A program made the position numbers and the translations under genes. DNA of 64,000 nucleotides. It comes from an uncultured Alkaliphilus sp. (GTDB taxonomy: Bacteria; Bacillota; Clostridia; Peptostreptococcales; Natronincolaceae). Shown here one piece after another: positions 53,901 through 61,325 of the stretch. How positions within the stretch are numbered: position 1 is the first letter of the stretch; every line of letters begins with the position of its first letter. The stretch is from contig CALJEQ010000005.1 in the NCBI GenBank assembly GCA_938074565.1, positions 186,001 to 250,000 of the forward strand, read 5' to 3'. The notes under the pieces were generated by a model. It ran no database searches, was not told the DNA's origin, and saw only the letters and a list, made by a program, of their open reading frames with translations.

Positions 53901-55547
53901 AATGAAGTTGAAAGAATACTTATTGAAATATGGCAAGAAATATTAGGGGTTGAAGGAATAGGTATAAAAGATAACTTCTTTGCTTTAGGTGGAGACTCAA
54001 TAAAGGCAATACAAGTTTCTGCAAGACTTCAAAGACACCATTTAAAGTTAGAGACGAAACATCTATTATTAAATCCTGTGATAAAAGAGTTAAGTATATA
54101 TGTGGTGGAAGGTAGTAGAGAAATCAACCAAGAAAAGGTATTGGGCGTGGTTGAATTGACACCAATACAAAACTGGTTCTTTGAAGGTAATTTTACTGAT
54201 ATGCACCATTGGAATCAATCGGTAATGCTTTATAAAAAAGAAGGTTTCAGTGAAGAAATCTTAAATAAGGCATTTAATAAGTTGATAGAGCACCATGACT
54301 TGTTAAGGGCTGTGGGTCATAGGGAAAATAATGAAGTAAAATTGGTGATAAGAGATATTGAAGAAAATCTATTTACATTGAAAACCTATGACTTTACGGG
54401 GGAAGAGAATTGGGAAGAAAAAATAAAAATAAATGCCAATAAACTACAAGGTAGTATAGATTTAACCAGTGGACCTTTAGTTAAACTAGGATTGTTCAAA
54501 ACGCCAGAAGGTGACCATCTATTAATTGTCATACATCATCTAGTGGTGGATGGTGTATCATGGAGAATACTTTTAGAGGATTTAAACACTGCTTATCAAC
54601 AAGTAATGGAAGAAAAAGAAATTAAACTACAAGAGAAGTCTAATTCCTTTAAGGCTTGGGCATCTGAGTTGAGGGAATATGCCAATAGTAAGCAGTTACT
54701 GAGGGAGTTGAGTTATTGGAAGGAAGTGGAGGGTTTTGAAATTCCATTGCTTCCTGTAGATAATCCAGTAGAAACAAATAGAAGAATAGATGGAAATAAT
54801 TTAGAGGTTATATTGTCTAAGGAAGATACGGAGAAACTGTTAAGGCAAGTGAATGGTGCCTATAACACTGAAATAAACGACATATTATTAACGGCATTGG
54901 GGTTAGCTGTTAAAGAATGGGGCGGAAATGAAAAGGTATTAATCAACTTAGAGGGGCATGGTAGGGAAGTTATTAACCAGTTGGATATAACTAGAACAGT
55001 GGGCTGGTTTACATCGGCATACCCAGTGGTTTTAGATGTTTCATGGTCTACAGATTTAGCCCTTCAAATAAAGATGATTAAAGAAAAGTTAAGAAAAATC
55101 CCTAACAAGGGAATGGGTTATGGTGTTTTAAAATACCTTACATCCCCTGAAAATAAACAAGATATACATTTTATAAAAAGTGCTGAAATTAACTTTAATT
55201 ACTTGGGACAATTTGATCAAGACGTTAGTACCGCAATATTTGGAGTTTCTCATCTTCCAAAGGGAGATGAATTAAGTCCAAATACAGAACGAAATTTTAA
55301 ACTAGATATTAATGGGTTAATCTCTAATGGTCAGTTAAAGATGATTTTTAACTATAATCAATTTGAATATAATGAATCCACCATTAAACAATTAACCGAA
55401 GGTTTCTTCACATGTCTAAAGGAAATCATAATACATTGTACAACAAAAGAGGAAGTTGAATTAACTCCTAGTGATACTAATACAAGCGATATTGATTTAG
55501 ATGAGTTTGAAGATATTTTAATGGAACTGGAAGAAAACCTATCATAA
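41958..55547 (+). CDS. Nonribosomal peptide synthetase 1: FAAL-PCP-C-A(MT)-PCP-C-A-PCP-C-A-PCP-E
   Basis: A 4529-residue three-module lipopeptide synthetase. Residues 1-590 are a fatty acyl-AMP ligase (QFSSGSTGDPKG, GRAKDIIFINGQNYYPHDIE). Carrier serines are Ser618, Ser1949, Ser2974 and Ser4014. Condensation His motifs begin at 798 (HHIVFDG), 2129 and 3153. The first A domain (about 1119-1895) is interrupted at about 1230-1540 by a SAM methyltransferase (VLEIGCASG at 1319). A3 motifs lie at 1551, 2596 and 3620. A terminal epimerase has HHLVVDGVSWR at 4193, EGHGRE and RTVGWFTS. Specificity residues read DVWHFSLVDK (Ser), DALFLGNVVK (Leu-like) and DFWNIGMVHK (Thr). The ATG at 41958 is preceded by GGAGTG. 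Confidence 0.93.
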   Translation: MVSKVEGLKKAVNLGELIQQNRGSNSGITFLQNNEDVFMSYKELHTMALKTLYGLQEKELKVGDELIFQLEDNREFIITFWACMLGGIIPVPVTIGNTDEQKHKLLKIWKILNNPYLITDKESLTKLEEYIQANDNGTLIEDISSKTILTNIIYNSQQNGTIHKANPNDIAFLQFSSGSTGDPKGVILTHENLLYNINDISNSLKLDEKDSMLSWMPLTHDMGLIALHLTPLFRGINQYFMPTSSFIMNPIRWMNKTHEYKVTVLGSPNFGYKHFLTFLRDKTDKEWDLSHVRAIINGAEPICEKLNNEFYTKMSKWGLKMKADLPAYGLAEASVAVAFSRLDEELISYTLHRDHLSVGAKVVEVSKEQDYGVNFVDLGYVIEHCSIRICDDDDKILPEDTVGHIQIKGKNVTKGYLNNPNATANVMTADGWLKTGDLGFLRNERIIVTGRAKDIIFINGQNYYPHDIERIAAEIKEAELGKAVACGVFNQSKQKEDIVLFVLYKRKLESFAKLAIEFKRLINKSTGLDIEHVIPVRKIPKTTSGKVQRFKLREEFQQGVYTEVINELDQLMKQEMSSRKVDIATNRLEEVLVKIWADILGIEKIGINDNFFELGGNSLKATYIALKIYKELEVEISFKYLFESPTIKALAEHISSLEKTEYKLIEKIEEAEYYPLSSPQKRMYVLNKVDNTGVNYNISQEVIIEGDLNREKFENACREIIIRHESLRTTFEMVDGEPVQRIHKEIDLPLTYIEAEARDIEAVIKDFAQPFDLSKAPLIRMGLIKENDTKHYFIIDVHHIVFDGTSMFILFKELMELYNGNQVENLRIQYKDFSAWQNQLFQSSKIEEQKEYWLQQFSDEVPVLNLIGDYPRPPIQNFEGDTTTYQLEEELTHKLKQVCKKTGTTLYMLLLAAYNILLSKYSSQEDIVVGSPIAGRSHTELEGMIGMFVNTLPMRNFPKGEKNFKEFLVEVKENSLKAFENQDYQFEELVDQLNITRDVSRNPLFDVMFTMQNMDIQQLNLKGLTIKSYEIKNKISRFDMIVFAMEQEKRIKLDIEYCTKIFKKETIEMFYQHFINVLTCIGENLETKLSDIEIVTEEEKNKILYKFNNTKAEYPRDKTIHQLFEEQVKKHPDNIAAIFGNESLTYKELDGKANKLANFMTTEEDVKPDCLVGIIMDRSQFMLEAILGIVKAGGAYVPIDPAYPEDRIKAIIEDAEIKLVLTTTNHLKLVNKLQWECSTFNSYVCLDSDDIYRPEATEDHGLMDENLWGYVGSSGTDEISEGGWVSSYTGEEFTKEEMKEYADNIFEKLLPYLHSGAKVLEIGCASGISMYKIAPKVAEYYGTDLSSVMIEKNRQRVVKEGFTNIKLECLSAHEIEKLKGNEFDIIIMNSVIQYFPGYNYLRDVIAKAIDILGDTGILYIGDIMDHDLKPSLVQSLMEFKVSNPQYGNKIKTDFSDELFVTRRFLEDIKVDYKEIQDISSLNKIHTIENELTRFRYDSIVKIDKTENIISENSTNNQGKKKYQKGVNALIKYPDTLEGCYSGPNHLAYVIYTSGSTGKPKGVMIEHYSLINRLNWMQKQYPIDKGDVILQKTPYTFDVSLWELFWWGIAGGKVCLLEKGGEKDPKSIIKAIEKYQITTMHFVPSMLQAFLEYLEDNIERSNLSSLKQVFTSGEALTLHQVNKFHYLISKRFNTKLINLYGPTEATVDVSYFDCEEGIELITVPIGKPIDNTQLYVIDEKRRLQPIGIPGELCIAGDGLARGYLNRAELTAEKFVDNPFQVDGKMYRTGDLARWLADGNIEFLGRIDHQVKIRGFRIELGEIENILLSFNDVKEAVVVAKEDQEGNKYLCGYFTAEQEVSVAEIKEHLAKALPEYMIPSYMIQLKNMPLSSNGKLDRKALPEPNERSMVTVDYVVAEREIEKSLLEIWQEILGIERIGINHNFFELGGHSLKATGLVAKIHKKLNVEVPLNEIFKNPTIKGIADYIEGEDESIFSSIEVVEEREYYPVSSAQRRIYTLQQFDKEVVSYNMAGVVVMEGNIDVKRMGEAFRQLINRHESLRTSFKMLEGELIQIINKDISFQLDYMEEKEEDFDGILNNFVKPFNLEKAPLFRAGLVKVANEKYLLMIDMHHIISDGVSISIFFKELAKLYSGEELEELRIQYKEYTLWQNKLLGAEKIQNQKEYWLQQFKEEIPVLNLRGDYPRPSIQSFEGDYIGYQLEETLTTKLKEICQQTGSTLYMLLLASYNVLLSKYTAQEDIVVGSPVAGRSHGDLDKMIGMFVNALAMRNYPKGEKTFKDFLHEVKGNALKAFENQDYQFEELVECLNITRDISRNPLFDVMFTMQNKEMVTVEVEGLKVELYRAKTNISKFDLTLSASEMGNSLYLELEYSSKIFKKETVERFFKHYENILKQIVAGLDVKLCNIQLLLEEEKHQILTEFNNTDVVVSMDKTIHQLFEEQVDRTPDNTAVVYEDKKLTYKQLNEKSNQLAGLLREKGVTSDGIVGIMVQPSLEMLVGIMAILKAGGAYLPIDPQYPQDRINYMLEDSNANILLTQKGLKDNLNFKGEITILDCEGLFKGDKVNLEHINSVNDLAYIIYTSGSTGKPKGVMVEHASLVNLSKWHINNINITEKQRATKYAGFGFDASVLEIFPIIISGATIYMVKPEIRPDIYKLNRYLEDNKIDISFLPTQIAEKFMELENKHLKTLLTGGDKLKQFIPKNYKVIDNYGPTENTVVTTIFTVDKQYNNIPIGKPIANNKIYIVDKNNNLQPIGVAGELCIGGKGLARGYLNNPQLTAEKYVDNPFVLGEKMYKTGDLACWLPDGNIEFLGRIDHQVKIRGYRIELGEIENVFLSHKNIKEAIVITRDDADGGKYLCGYFVGEVKLDESEIKRDLAQKLPEYMVPSFIMQLDKFSINANGKIDKKALPQPNGSGSLGTVYAAPRNVAEELLAEIWQDVLGIEKVGIDDNFFELGGHSLNASSMVSKIHKKLNIELPLKEVFKNPTIRGIEKYIKNAKISAYSTIEAVEEKAYYPASSAQKRIYTLQQLDRDSVSYNMAGAILMEGTVDRHRLEESFKKLIHRHEALRTTFKMVEGEVVQFIDKEIDLQMEYVEETEAVNDILKDFIQPFNLEKAPLLRVKLLKLHQRKHLLMLDIHHIVADGVSVNIFFKELTELYKGSQLDELKIQYKDFSEWQNRLMESDGLKEQKAYWLQQFNDEVPVLNLVGDYPRPALQSFEGDIVSFNLGEEITLKLREICQKTGATMYMALLSVYNILLSKYSSQEDIVVGSPIAGRPHGDLENIIGMFVNTLAMRNYPKAEKIFSSFLEEVKVNALRAYENQDYQFEELVENLNITRDISRNPLFDVMFVMKNFQVENFKMEGLDITLHNLESNISKFDMTMVATESHNNIEIQLEYCTKLFRKETIERLIGHYENLLKQVTDNVNARLSDLELPTETEKNQLLVEFNNTKTKYPMYMTLHQLFEEQVEKTPNNIALVYEDSNLTYNELNHKANQLAWLLREKGVKTDTVVGIMVERSLEMVVGMIAILKSGGTYLPIDPQYPKDRIKYILEDSQTSILLTQSNLKDTINFSGNVITFEDEEIQLQATENLLNENIATDMAYIIYTSGSTGKPKGVMVEHKNVVRLLINDDNLFDFTNEDVWTMFHSFCFDFSVWEMYGALLYGGKLVVVPKLTAQNPAEYLKLLKKEKVTVLNQTPTAFYNLINEEMNCAGNGAESIRYIIFGGEALKPSALKYWWQKYSQTKFINMYGITETTVHVTYKEITELEIKTNVSNIGKPIPTLKTYVMDKHMKLMPIGVPGELCVAGDGVARGYFNRKGLTEERFVLNPYIKERMYKSGDLVRMLPTGDMEYLGRIDHQVKIRGYRIELGEIENKLLSHAEINEAMVMERIDGDGNNYLCGYIIGEKQLSVSVVREHLSKELPDYMIPSYIIQLEKMPLTSNGKIDRKALPVPDGKIVTGVEYEEPRNEVERILIEIWQEILGVEGIGIKDNFFALGGDSIKAIQVSARLQRHHLKLETKHLLLNPVIKELSIYVVEGSREINQEKVLGVVELTPIQNWFFEGNFTDMHHWNQSVMLYKKEGFSEEILNKAFNKLIEHHDLLRAVGHRENNEVKLVIRDIEENLFTLKTYDFTGEENWEEKIKINANKLQGSIDLTSGPLVKLGLFKTPEGDHLLIVIHHLVVDGVSWRILLEDLNTAYQQVMEEKEIKLQEKSNSFKAWASELREYANSKQLLRELSYWKEVEGFEIPLLPVDNPVETNRRIDGNNLEVILSKEDTEKLLRQVNGAYNTEINDILLTALGLAVKEWGGNEKVLINLEGHGREVINQLDITRTVGWFTSAYPVVLDVSWSTDLALQIKMIKEKLRKIPNKGMGYGVLKYLTSPENKQDIHFIKSAEINFNYLGQFDQDVSTAIFGVSHLPKGDELSPNTERNFKLDINGLISNGQLKMIFNYNQFEYNESTIKQLTEGFFTCLKEIIIHCTTKEEVELTPSDTNTSDIDLDEFEDILMELEENLS

Positions 55548-55617
55548 AAGAGTAAATTGTTTGGAATATGAAATTAATGACATGTTAGAATGTCTAATCT
55601 TATAAAGGAGGGTTCTA

Positions 55618-58600
55618 ATGTTTCAAAAGAAAGATATAAAAGAGATATATCCATTGTCTCCCATGCAGGAGGGTATGCTGTTTCATTCCATTATGGATGG
55701 TGCTATAGGAACATATTTTGAACAAGTCACCATAACCGTTGAGGGGGATATAGATGTAGATTTATTTGAGAAAAGTTTAAATGGGGTTATTAGTAAATAT
55801 GATATATTAAGGGCTGTATTTGTATATAAAAAGAGTAAACAACCACTACAGGCAATTCTGAAGGAAAGAAAAACAAAAGTTTATTTTGAAGATTTATCTC
55901 TAATGAAAGGGGATGAAAAAATAGCTTTTGTGGAGGAATATAAACAAAAGGATAAAAATATTGGTTTTGACTTATCAAAGGACATATTGATAAGAATGGC
56001 AATATTTAAGACTGATGAAAAAACCTCCAAAATAATATTAAGTTTCCATCATATTGTTTTAGACGGTTGGAGTCTTGGTATTGTTATAGATGACCTATTT
56101 AATAACTATAAAACTTTGATAGATGATAATAATATATCCATAACCCATACCACACCCTATAGTCAATTTATTAAATGGATACAACAACAAGAAAAAGAAG
56201 TTGAAGGTACAACCTACTGGCGTCAGTATTTACAAGGGTATGAAGTAAAAGCAGAAATTCCCTTCACTTTAAAAGGGAAAAAAGAAGACAAAGGCTACAA
56301 CTTAGGGGAAAGAACATTTTCCCTAAGTGAAGCTTTAACTAATAAATTAAGTCATTTGGCTAAACAAAAGGGTGTAACAGTAAATACTATTTTTCAGATG
56401 GCTTGGGGTTTGTTACTGCAAAAATATAATAATACCGATGATGTGGTTTTTGGTTCAATTGTATCGGGAAGACCTTCTGAAATAGAGGGAATAGAAAAAA
56501 TGGTGGGTCTTTTTATTAACATAATACCAGTACGGATGAAATTTGATACCAATTGCAGTTTTAATGAAATTATTGGAGAAATACAAAATAGAGCCTTCCA
56601 GTCTTCTAAATATGATTATTTACCCCTTGTAAACATACAGGCAGAGACGGAATTAAAGCGTGAGTTGCTTAATCATATTGTGGTTTTTGAAAACTATCCG
56701 TTGGATGAGGAAATTGGCAATATCAGTAGTAAAAAAGGATTGGATTTTACTATTAAGGATGTTGAAGCTTTTGAACAAACAAATTATGATTTTAACGTTG
56801 TTGTTGGTCCAGGGAAGGCATTAACAATAAAATTTGCCTATAACACTAGGGTTTATGATGAAAAACTAATGGCTAAATTGCAAGAACACTTAGTTAATGT
56901 ACTACATCAGATTACTGAAAAGCCGGAGGGCAAATTATCGGAAATAGAGATGCTATCAGAAGTAGAAAAGCATGAAATAATTTATGAATTCAATAATTCA
57001 ACTACAAACTATCCTAAAGAAAAAACAATACAAGCACTATTTGAAGAACAGGTGAAAAAAACACCTAATAAAATAGCATTGGTATATGAGGCTAAAGAAG
57101 TTACGTATCAACAATTAAATGAGAAGGCAAATAGTTTGGCAAAAAGTTTGAGGGAAAAAGGTGTAGCGAAAAATAGTATTGTCGGTATTATGGTGGATCG
57201 GTCAATTGAGATGGTGGTAGGGCTAATGGCAATATTGAAAGCTGGTGGAGCATACCTGCCTATAGACCCACAATTACCAGTGGAAAGAATTAGATATATG
57301 CTAACTGATTGTAGTGTTGGATTGTTATTAGCTCAAAGGGACTATGTAGACACCTTTGAATTTGATGGAGAATGGGTGGAGTTAAACACAACGAAAAGTT
57401 ATAGTGACTGTAAAGAGAATCTGCCACAGGTGAACAATTCGTCGGATTTAGCTTATGTTATGTACACTTCTGGTTCTACAGGGAATCCCAAAGGGGTAAC
57501 CATTCCCCATTACAGTGTTGTTAGAGTAGTTAAAGAATCTAATTTTATAACCGTTAATGAAAGGGATACAATTCTTCAATCTTCTAACTATGCCTTTGAT
57601 GGATCGGTATTTGAAATTTATGGATCAATATTAAATGGAGCAAAATTAATTTTAGTAAATAAAGAAAATATGTTAGAAATAGAAAAGCTAGCTGATTTGA
57701 TAAAAAAACATAATATAACCATTATACCTGCTACAACAGCATTGTTTAATGCAATTGTGGATATAGATGTCACTTGTTTAGCCCAGGCAAGAAAAATTAT
57801 TTTTGGCGGTGAAAAAATCTCCGTATTTCATTCGAAAAAAGCCCTTGAAGTGATGGGTAGGGATAAAATTATTCATGTTTATGGGCCAACAGAAAGCACT
57901 GTTTGTGCCACCTATTATTTCGTAAATGAAATTAAGGATGAAGAGAATACTTTACCTATTGGGAAGCCATTGTCAAATACCAGTATTTACATTTTAGATA
58001 AGTACAATAAACCTCTGCCAGTGGGGGTTGTGGGGGAATTATGTATTTCAGGCGATGGATTGGGTTTAGGTTATATAAATAATGAGGAATTAACTAAAGC
58101 AAAGTTTATAGAAAATCCTTTTGTTGTAGGGGAAAAAATGTATAAAACTGGGGATTTAGCTAAATGGTTACCCGATGGGAATATTGAATTTGTAGGTAGA
58201 ATTGATCATCAAGTTAAAATACGTGGTTTTAGAATTGAACTGGGGGAAATTGAAAGTGCATTATTAAATATTGAAACAGTAGAAGAAGCTGTTGTAATTG
58301 TTAGGGAAAATAACGGAAATAAGAATATTTGTGGTTATGTGGTAACAAATAAAGTAGGTACTGTAGCTGATTATAAGGAAGAATTAAGAAAACATTTACC
58401 TGATTATATGATACCAACCTATATCATTAATTTAGACAAGATGCCTATTAACTTAAATGGTAAAATCGATAGAAAAGCCCTACCACTACCAGAGGAGGAT
58501 GCTACTGTTGGTGAAAATTATGAAGATGCTAGAAATGAAATAGAAGAGACTTTGGTTGGTGCATGGAAAGAGGTTCTAGGCATACAGCGAATTGGTATTA

Positions 58601-60753
58601 ATGATAACTTCTTTGAATTGGGGGGTGACTCCATCAAAGGAATGAAGATTATTGCCCTCCTTAGAAAAGCAGGGTTACAATTGAGTATACAGGACTTAAT
58701 GAAAACTCAAACAATTCATCATTTGAGTTTATGTGTTAAAACAACGGAAGCCATCCCTCAAGAGGTGGTTAGTGGAGAAGTTAAATTATCACCTATTCAA
58801 AAACAACTTTTTGAAATTAATAAAGAGAATATGAAATATTTTAATCAATCGATTGTACTGTTTGCCGAAAAAGGTTTTGATGCAAATATAGTGGAAACCG
58901 TATTTACAAAGATAGTAGAACACCATGATGGGTTAAGGATGGTATACCCACAAGAGAACGGATATATGAAACAAATTAATAGAGGTTTAAAGGATGGTTT
59001 AATAGAAATAAAGGTTGTTGACATAAGTAAGTTAAATCAAGAAGAAATACAAAGCCTATGCCATGAAGTAGAGGGAAGTATGAATTTACAAACTGGTCCT
59101 CTGGTAAAACTCTGCATAATGAAGGAATCTAAGGGAGATCACCTACTAATTGTAATTAATCATTTGGTTGTAGATGGTGTATCATGGCGGATTATCTTAG
59201 AAGACTTTACAATAGGGTACTTGCAGGCAATAAAAAAAGAAGAAATAAAATTTGCACCTAAAACCCATTCCTTCAAGTATTGGATAGAAAAAATATATGA
59301 GTACGCCAATAGTAATAAACTGTTGGAGGAAATTGATTATTGGAAGGATGTTTTAAACAGTGAAGGGTACAGCTTAGCCCTAGATGGAGTAAAAACCCAT
59401 CGAAGGATTAAACATAGAAAAACCATTTCATTGGAAATGAGTGAAGTCAATACAAGTTATTTATTAACTCAGGCAAATAAACCCTACAACACCCAAACCC
59501 ATCAATTATTATTAATTGCATTGGCAACTTGTATTAACAAATGGAAGGGTAATAAAGAAATTGTTGTTGCAGTTGAAGGTCATGGTAGAGAGCCTATCTA
59601 CGAAAATATTGATATTAACCGTACTGTTGGATGGTTTACCAGTGTATATCCAGTAAAGTTGGAAGTGGTAAGTAACGATATAAAAGAAAATATTAATTTT
59701 GCTAAAAATACATTAATGAAAATACCTAATAATGGTATAGGTTATGGAATATTAAAAAATATTACTAATCCTATAAATATTGGTAACTTAGAGTTTGATA
59801 AAAATCCAGAAATTATGTTTAATTATTTAGGTCAAGTAGACCAAGATTTTAATACTAATATTTTTAAGTCATCTAATTTACAGTTAAAGCATGATGGTGG
59901 AGAAGAATTGGTATTAGATCATGCATTGGACTTTGCCACAATTATAGGAAACTCTAAATTAAAAATATCTATTTCTTATTATGAAGGTGAGTTTAAAAAG
60001 GAATGTATTGAAGAATTAGGAGAACTATATAAAAATGAATTGGTTAATATCGTTAATCACTGTATTAAAGTGTACAACCAGCAAAATAATAAAAATGCCA
60101 CGAAGGAAGTTGCTGTATTATTAAATGAAAAGAAAAATAAAAATGTTTTTTTGTGTTCGCCTTATATGCCAAAAAGTCTCTATGAAATGGCATATACAAA
60201 CCTAGCAGAATACGTGGAAAACTATGGGTTATATCGTCTGGACTTAATAAATGATAGGGACTTTGTTTATAAATATTGTGACATCATTACAGATATACAA
60301 AAGGAAGGTCCTTATCTACTGATGGGTTATTCTTATGGTGGAACTGTAGCTTTTGAGATAGCCCATGAGCTACAAATAAGAGGATATGAAACTTCTGATG
60401 TGATATTAATAGATAGTAATGTGTTGGAAGTTGATACTAAAGGTAAACTTAATTTAGATGAGATTAAAGATTTGCCTGAATTGATTAAACAATTTAGTGA
60501 ATTAAAAACTAATTATCCCTACTATGGTGACATTGTTACCACTAAAAAGAAGCTTAATGGTAATATCCATTTATTACGGGGAGATATAACAGGTATAGAG
60601 GTTAAAGATAATGGACATATGTGGAAGCAATTAACTAATAAAAGCTATTATGAATATAAGGTCAAGGGACATCATAATGAGATATTATCCCATAAGTATA
60701 AAAGGGATAACTGTGGATTGATTAATGATATTTTAAATAGTATACACAGTTAA
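55618..60753 (+). CDS. Nonribosomal peptide synthetase 2: C-A-PCP-E-TE
   Basis: A 1711-residue termination protein. The N-terminal condensation domain (YPLSPMQEGMLFHS, HHIVLDG at 144) has the signature of domains that follow an epimerase. The A domain runs from about 470 with YTSGSTGNPKG at 616; its specificity residues read DGFPIGVVCK, nearest by eye to Ile/Val-type codes. The carrier is Ser1005 in FFELGGDSIK. The E domain has NHLVVDGVSWR at 1181, VEGHGREP and RTVGWFTS. A type I thioesterase follows, with nucleophile Ser1572 in MGYSYGGTVAFE and a His in KGHHNEIL. It lies 70 bases after gene 1 behind AAAGGAGGG, so it continues and releases that chain. Confidence 0.93.
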   Translation: MFQKKDIKEIYPLSPMQEGMLFHSIMDGAIGTYFEQVTITVEGDIDVDLFEKSLNGVISKYDILRAVFVYKKSKQPLQAILKERKTKVYFEDLSLMKGDEKIAFVEEYKQKDKNIGFDLSKDILIRMAIFKTDEKTSKIILSFHHIVLDGWSLGIVIDDLFNNYKTLIDDNNISITHTTPYSQFIKWIQQQEKEVEGTTYWRQYLQGYEVKAEIPFTLKGKKEDKGYNLGERTFSLSEALTNKLSHLAKQKGVTVNTIFQMAWGLLLQKYNNTDDVVFGSIVSGRPSEIEGIEKMVGLFINIIPVRMKFDTNCSFNEIIGEIQNRAFQSSKYDYLPLVNIQAETELKRELLNHIVVFENYPLDEEIGNISSKKGLDFTIKDVEAFEQTNYDFNVVVGPGKALTIKFAYNTRVYDEKLMAKLQEHLVNVLHQITEKPEGKLSEIEMLSEVEKHEIIYEFNNSTTNYPKEKTIQALFEEQVKKTPNKIALVYEAKEVTYQQLNEKANSLAKSLREKGVAKNSIVGIMVDRSIEMVVGLMAILKAGGAYLPIDPQLPVERIRYMLTDCSVGLLLAQRDYVDTFEFDGEWVELNTTKSYSDCKENLPQVNNSSDLAYVMYTSGSTGNPKGVTIPHYSVVRVVKESNFITVNERDTILQSSNYAFDGSVFEIYGSILNGAKLILVNKENMLEIEKLADLIKKHNITIIPATTALFNAIVDIDVTCLAQARKIIFGGEKISVFHSKKALEVMGRDKIIHVYGPTESTVCATYYFVNEIKDEENTLPIGKPLSNTSIYILDKYNKPLPVGVVGELCISGDGLGLGYINNEELTKAKFIENPFVVGEKMYKTGDLAKWLPDGNIEFVGRIDHQVKIRGFRIELGEIESALLNIETVEEAVVIVRENNGNKNICGYVVTNKVGTVADYKEELRKHLPDYMIPTYIINLDKMPINLNGKIDRKALPLPEEDATVGENYEDARNEIEETLVGAWKEVLGIQRIGINDNFFELGGDSIKGMKIIALLRKAGLQLSIQDLMKTQTIHHLSLCVKTTEAIPQEVVSGEVKLSPIQKQLFEINKENMKYFNQSIVLFAEKGFDANIVETVFTKIVEHHDGLRMVYPQENGYMKQINRGLKDGLIEIKVVDISKLNQEEIQSLCHEVEGSMNLQTGPLVKLCIMKESKGDHLLIVINHLVVDGVSWRIILEDFTIGYLQAIKKEEIKFAPKTHSFKYWIEKIYEYANSNKLLEEIDYWKDVLNSEGYSLALDGVKTHRRIKHRKTISLEMSEVNTSYLLTQANKPYNTQTHQLLLIALATCINKWKGNKEIVVAVEGHGREPIYENIDINRTVGWFTSVYPVKLEVVSNDIKENINFAKNTLMKIPNNGIGYGILKNITNPINIGNLEFDKNPEIMFNYLGQVDQDFNTNIFKSSNLQLKHDGGEELVLDHALDFATIIGNSKLKISISYYEGEFKKECIEELGELYKNELVNIVNHCIKVYNQQNNKNATKEVAVLLNEKKNKNVFLCSPYMPKSLYEMAYTNLAEYVENYGLYRLDLINDRDFVYKYCDIITDIQKEGPYLLMGYSYGGTVAFEIAHELQIRGYETSDVILIDSNVLEVDTKGKLNLDEIKDLPELIKQFSELKTNYPYYGDIVTTKKKLNGNIHLLRGDITGIEVKDNGHMWKQLTNKSYYEYKVKGHHNEILSHKYKRDNCGLINDILNSIHS

Positions 60754-61325
60754 GTATTAAGATTACTTTAGTTTCTGATTCACCATTAAGTCATGATTAA
60801 GTTATGTTAAGTAAAATAATGTTGTTTAGTGATAATCTTAAAAAACACATTTGTAACTTATTGTGGAAAAATAAAGTGTTATAAACTTGCTAAAAATTAT
60901 AATAGTTTTTTTATTTGTTCCGTAAAACACTATATTGGAAAATGATTTATATATCATTTTATAATAACTTAAAGGTAGTAAAGCATAACTAATTATACTA
61001 AAATATTAAATAAAAAGTGTAAAAAACCACTGGAGGATTTAAAACTGTCCGGTGGTTTTATTTTTTTTCTTAAAAAAGTGAAACAGCTATATGGATTTAA
61101 CATTTATTAAAATATGATGTAATTTATTACAGGTGTAATGAAGATGGCTAGAAAAGTAATATACAGATGGCAAAACTAGTAATAATTTCCTATTGATTTT
61201 AAAATAAATCATTCTAAATTTACAAACTGACTTATAAGAAAAAAGGAATTTAGGGAAAAATGTAGAAATTTATCGATATAGAAATAAACTGTTAAGTTTT
61301 AGAGTTATAAAGGAGTGATGGCTAA
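60754..61325. other. 572-base non-coding interval between NRPS genes 2 and 3
   Basis: The interval is AT-rich with no credible gene. A perfect 9-base inverted repeat, TTAAGATTA at 60757-60765 and TAATCTTAA at 60833-60841, encloses a 67-base spacer. A strong terminator lies at 61023-61068. The following 257 bases should contain the promoter of gene 3, but no good match was found. Confidence 0.6.
61023..61068 (+). terminator. Rho-independent terminator of the first NRPS unit
   Basis: AAAACCACTGGA at 61023-61034 pairs with TCCGGTGGTTTT at 61048-61059 (one G-T pair), followed by eight T residues. It indicates that genes 1 and 2 form one transcript and gene 3 another. Confidence 0.87.
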
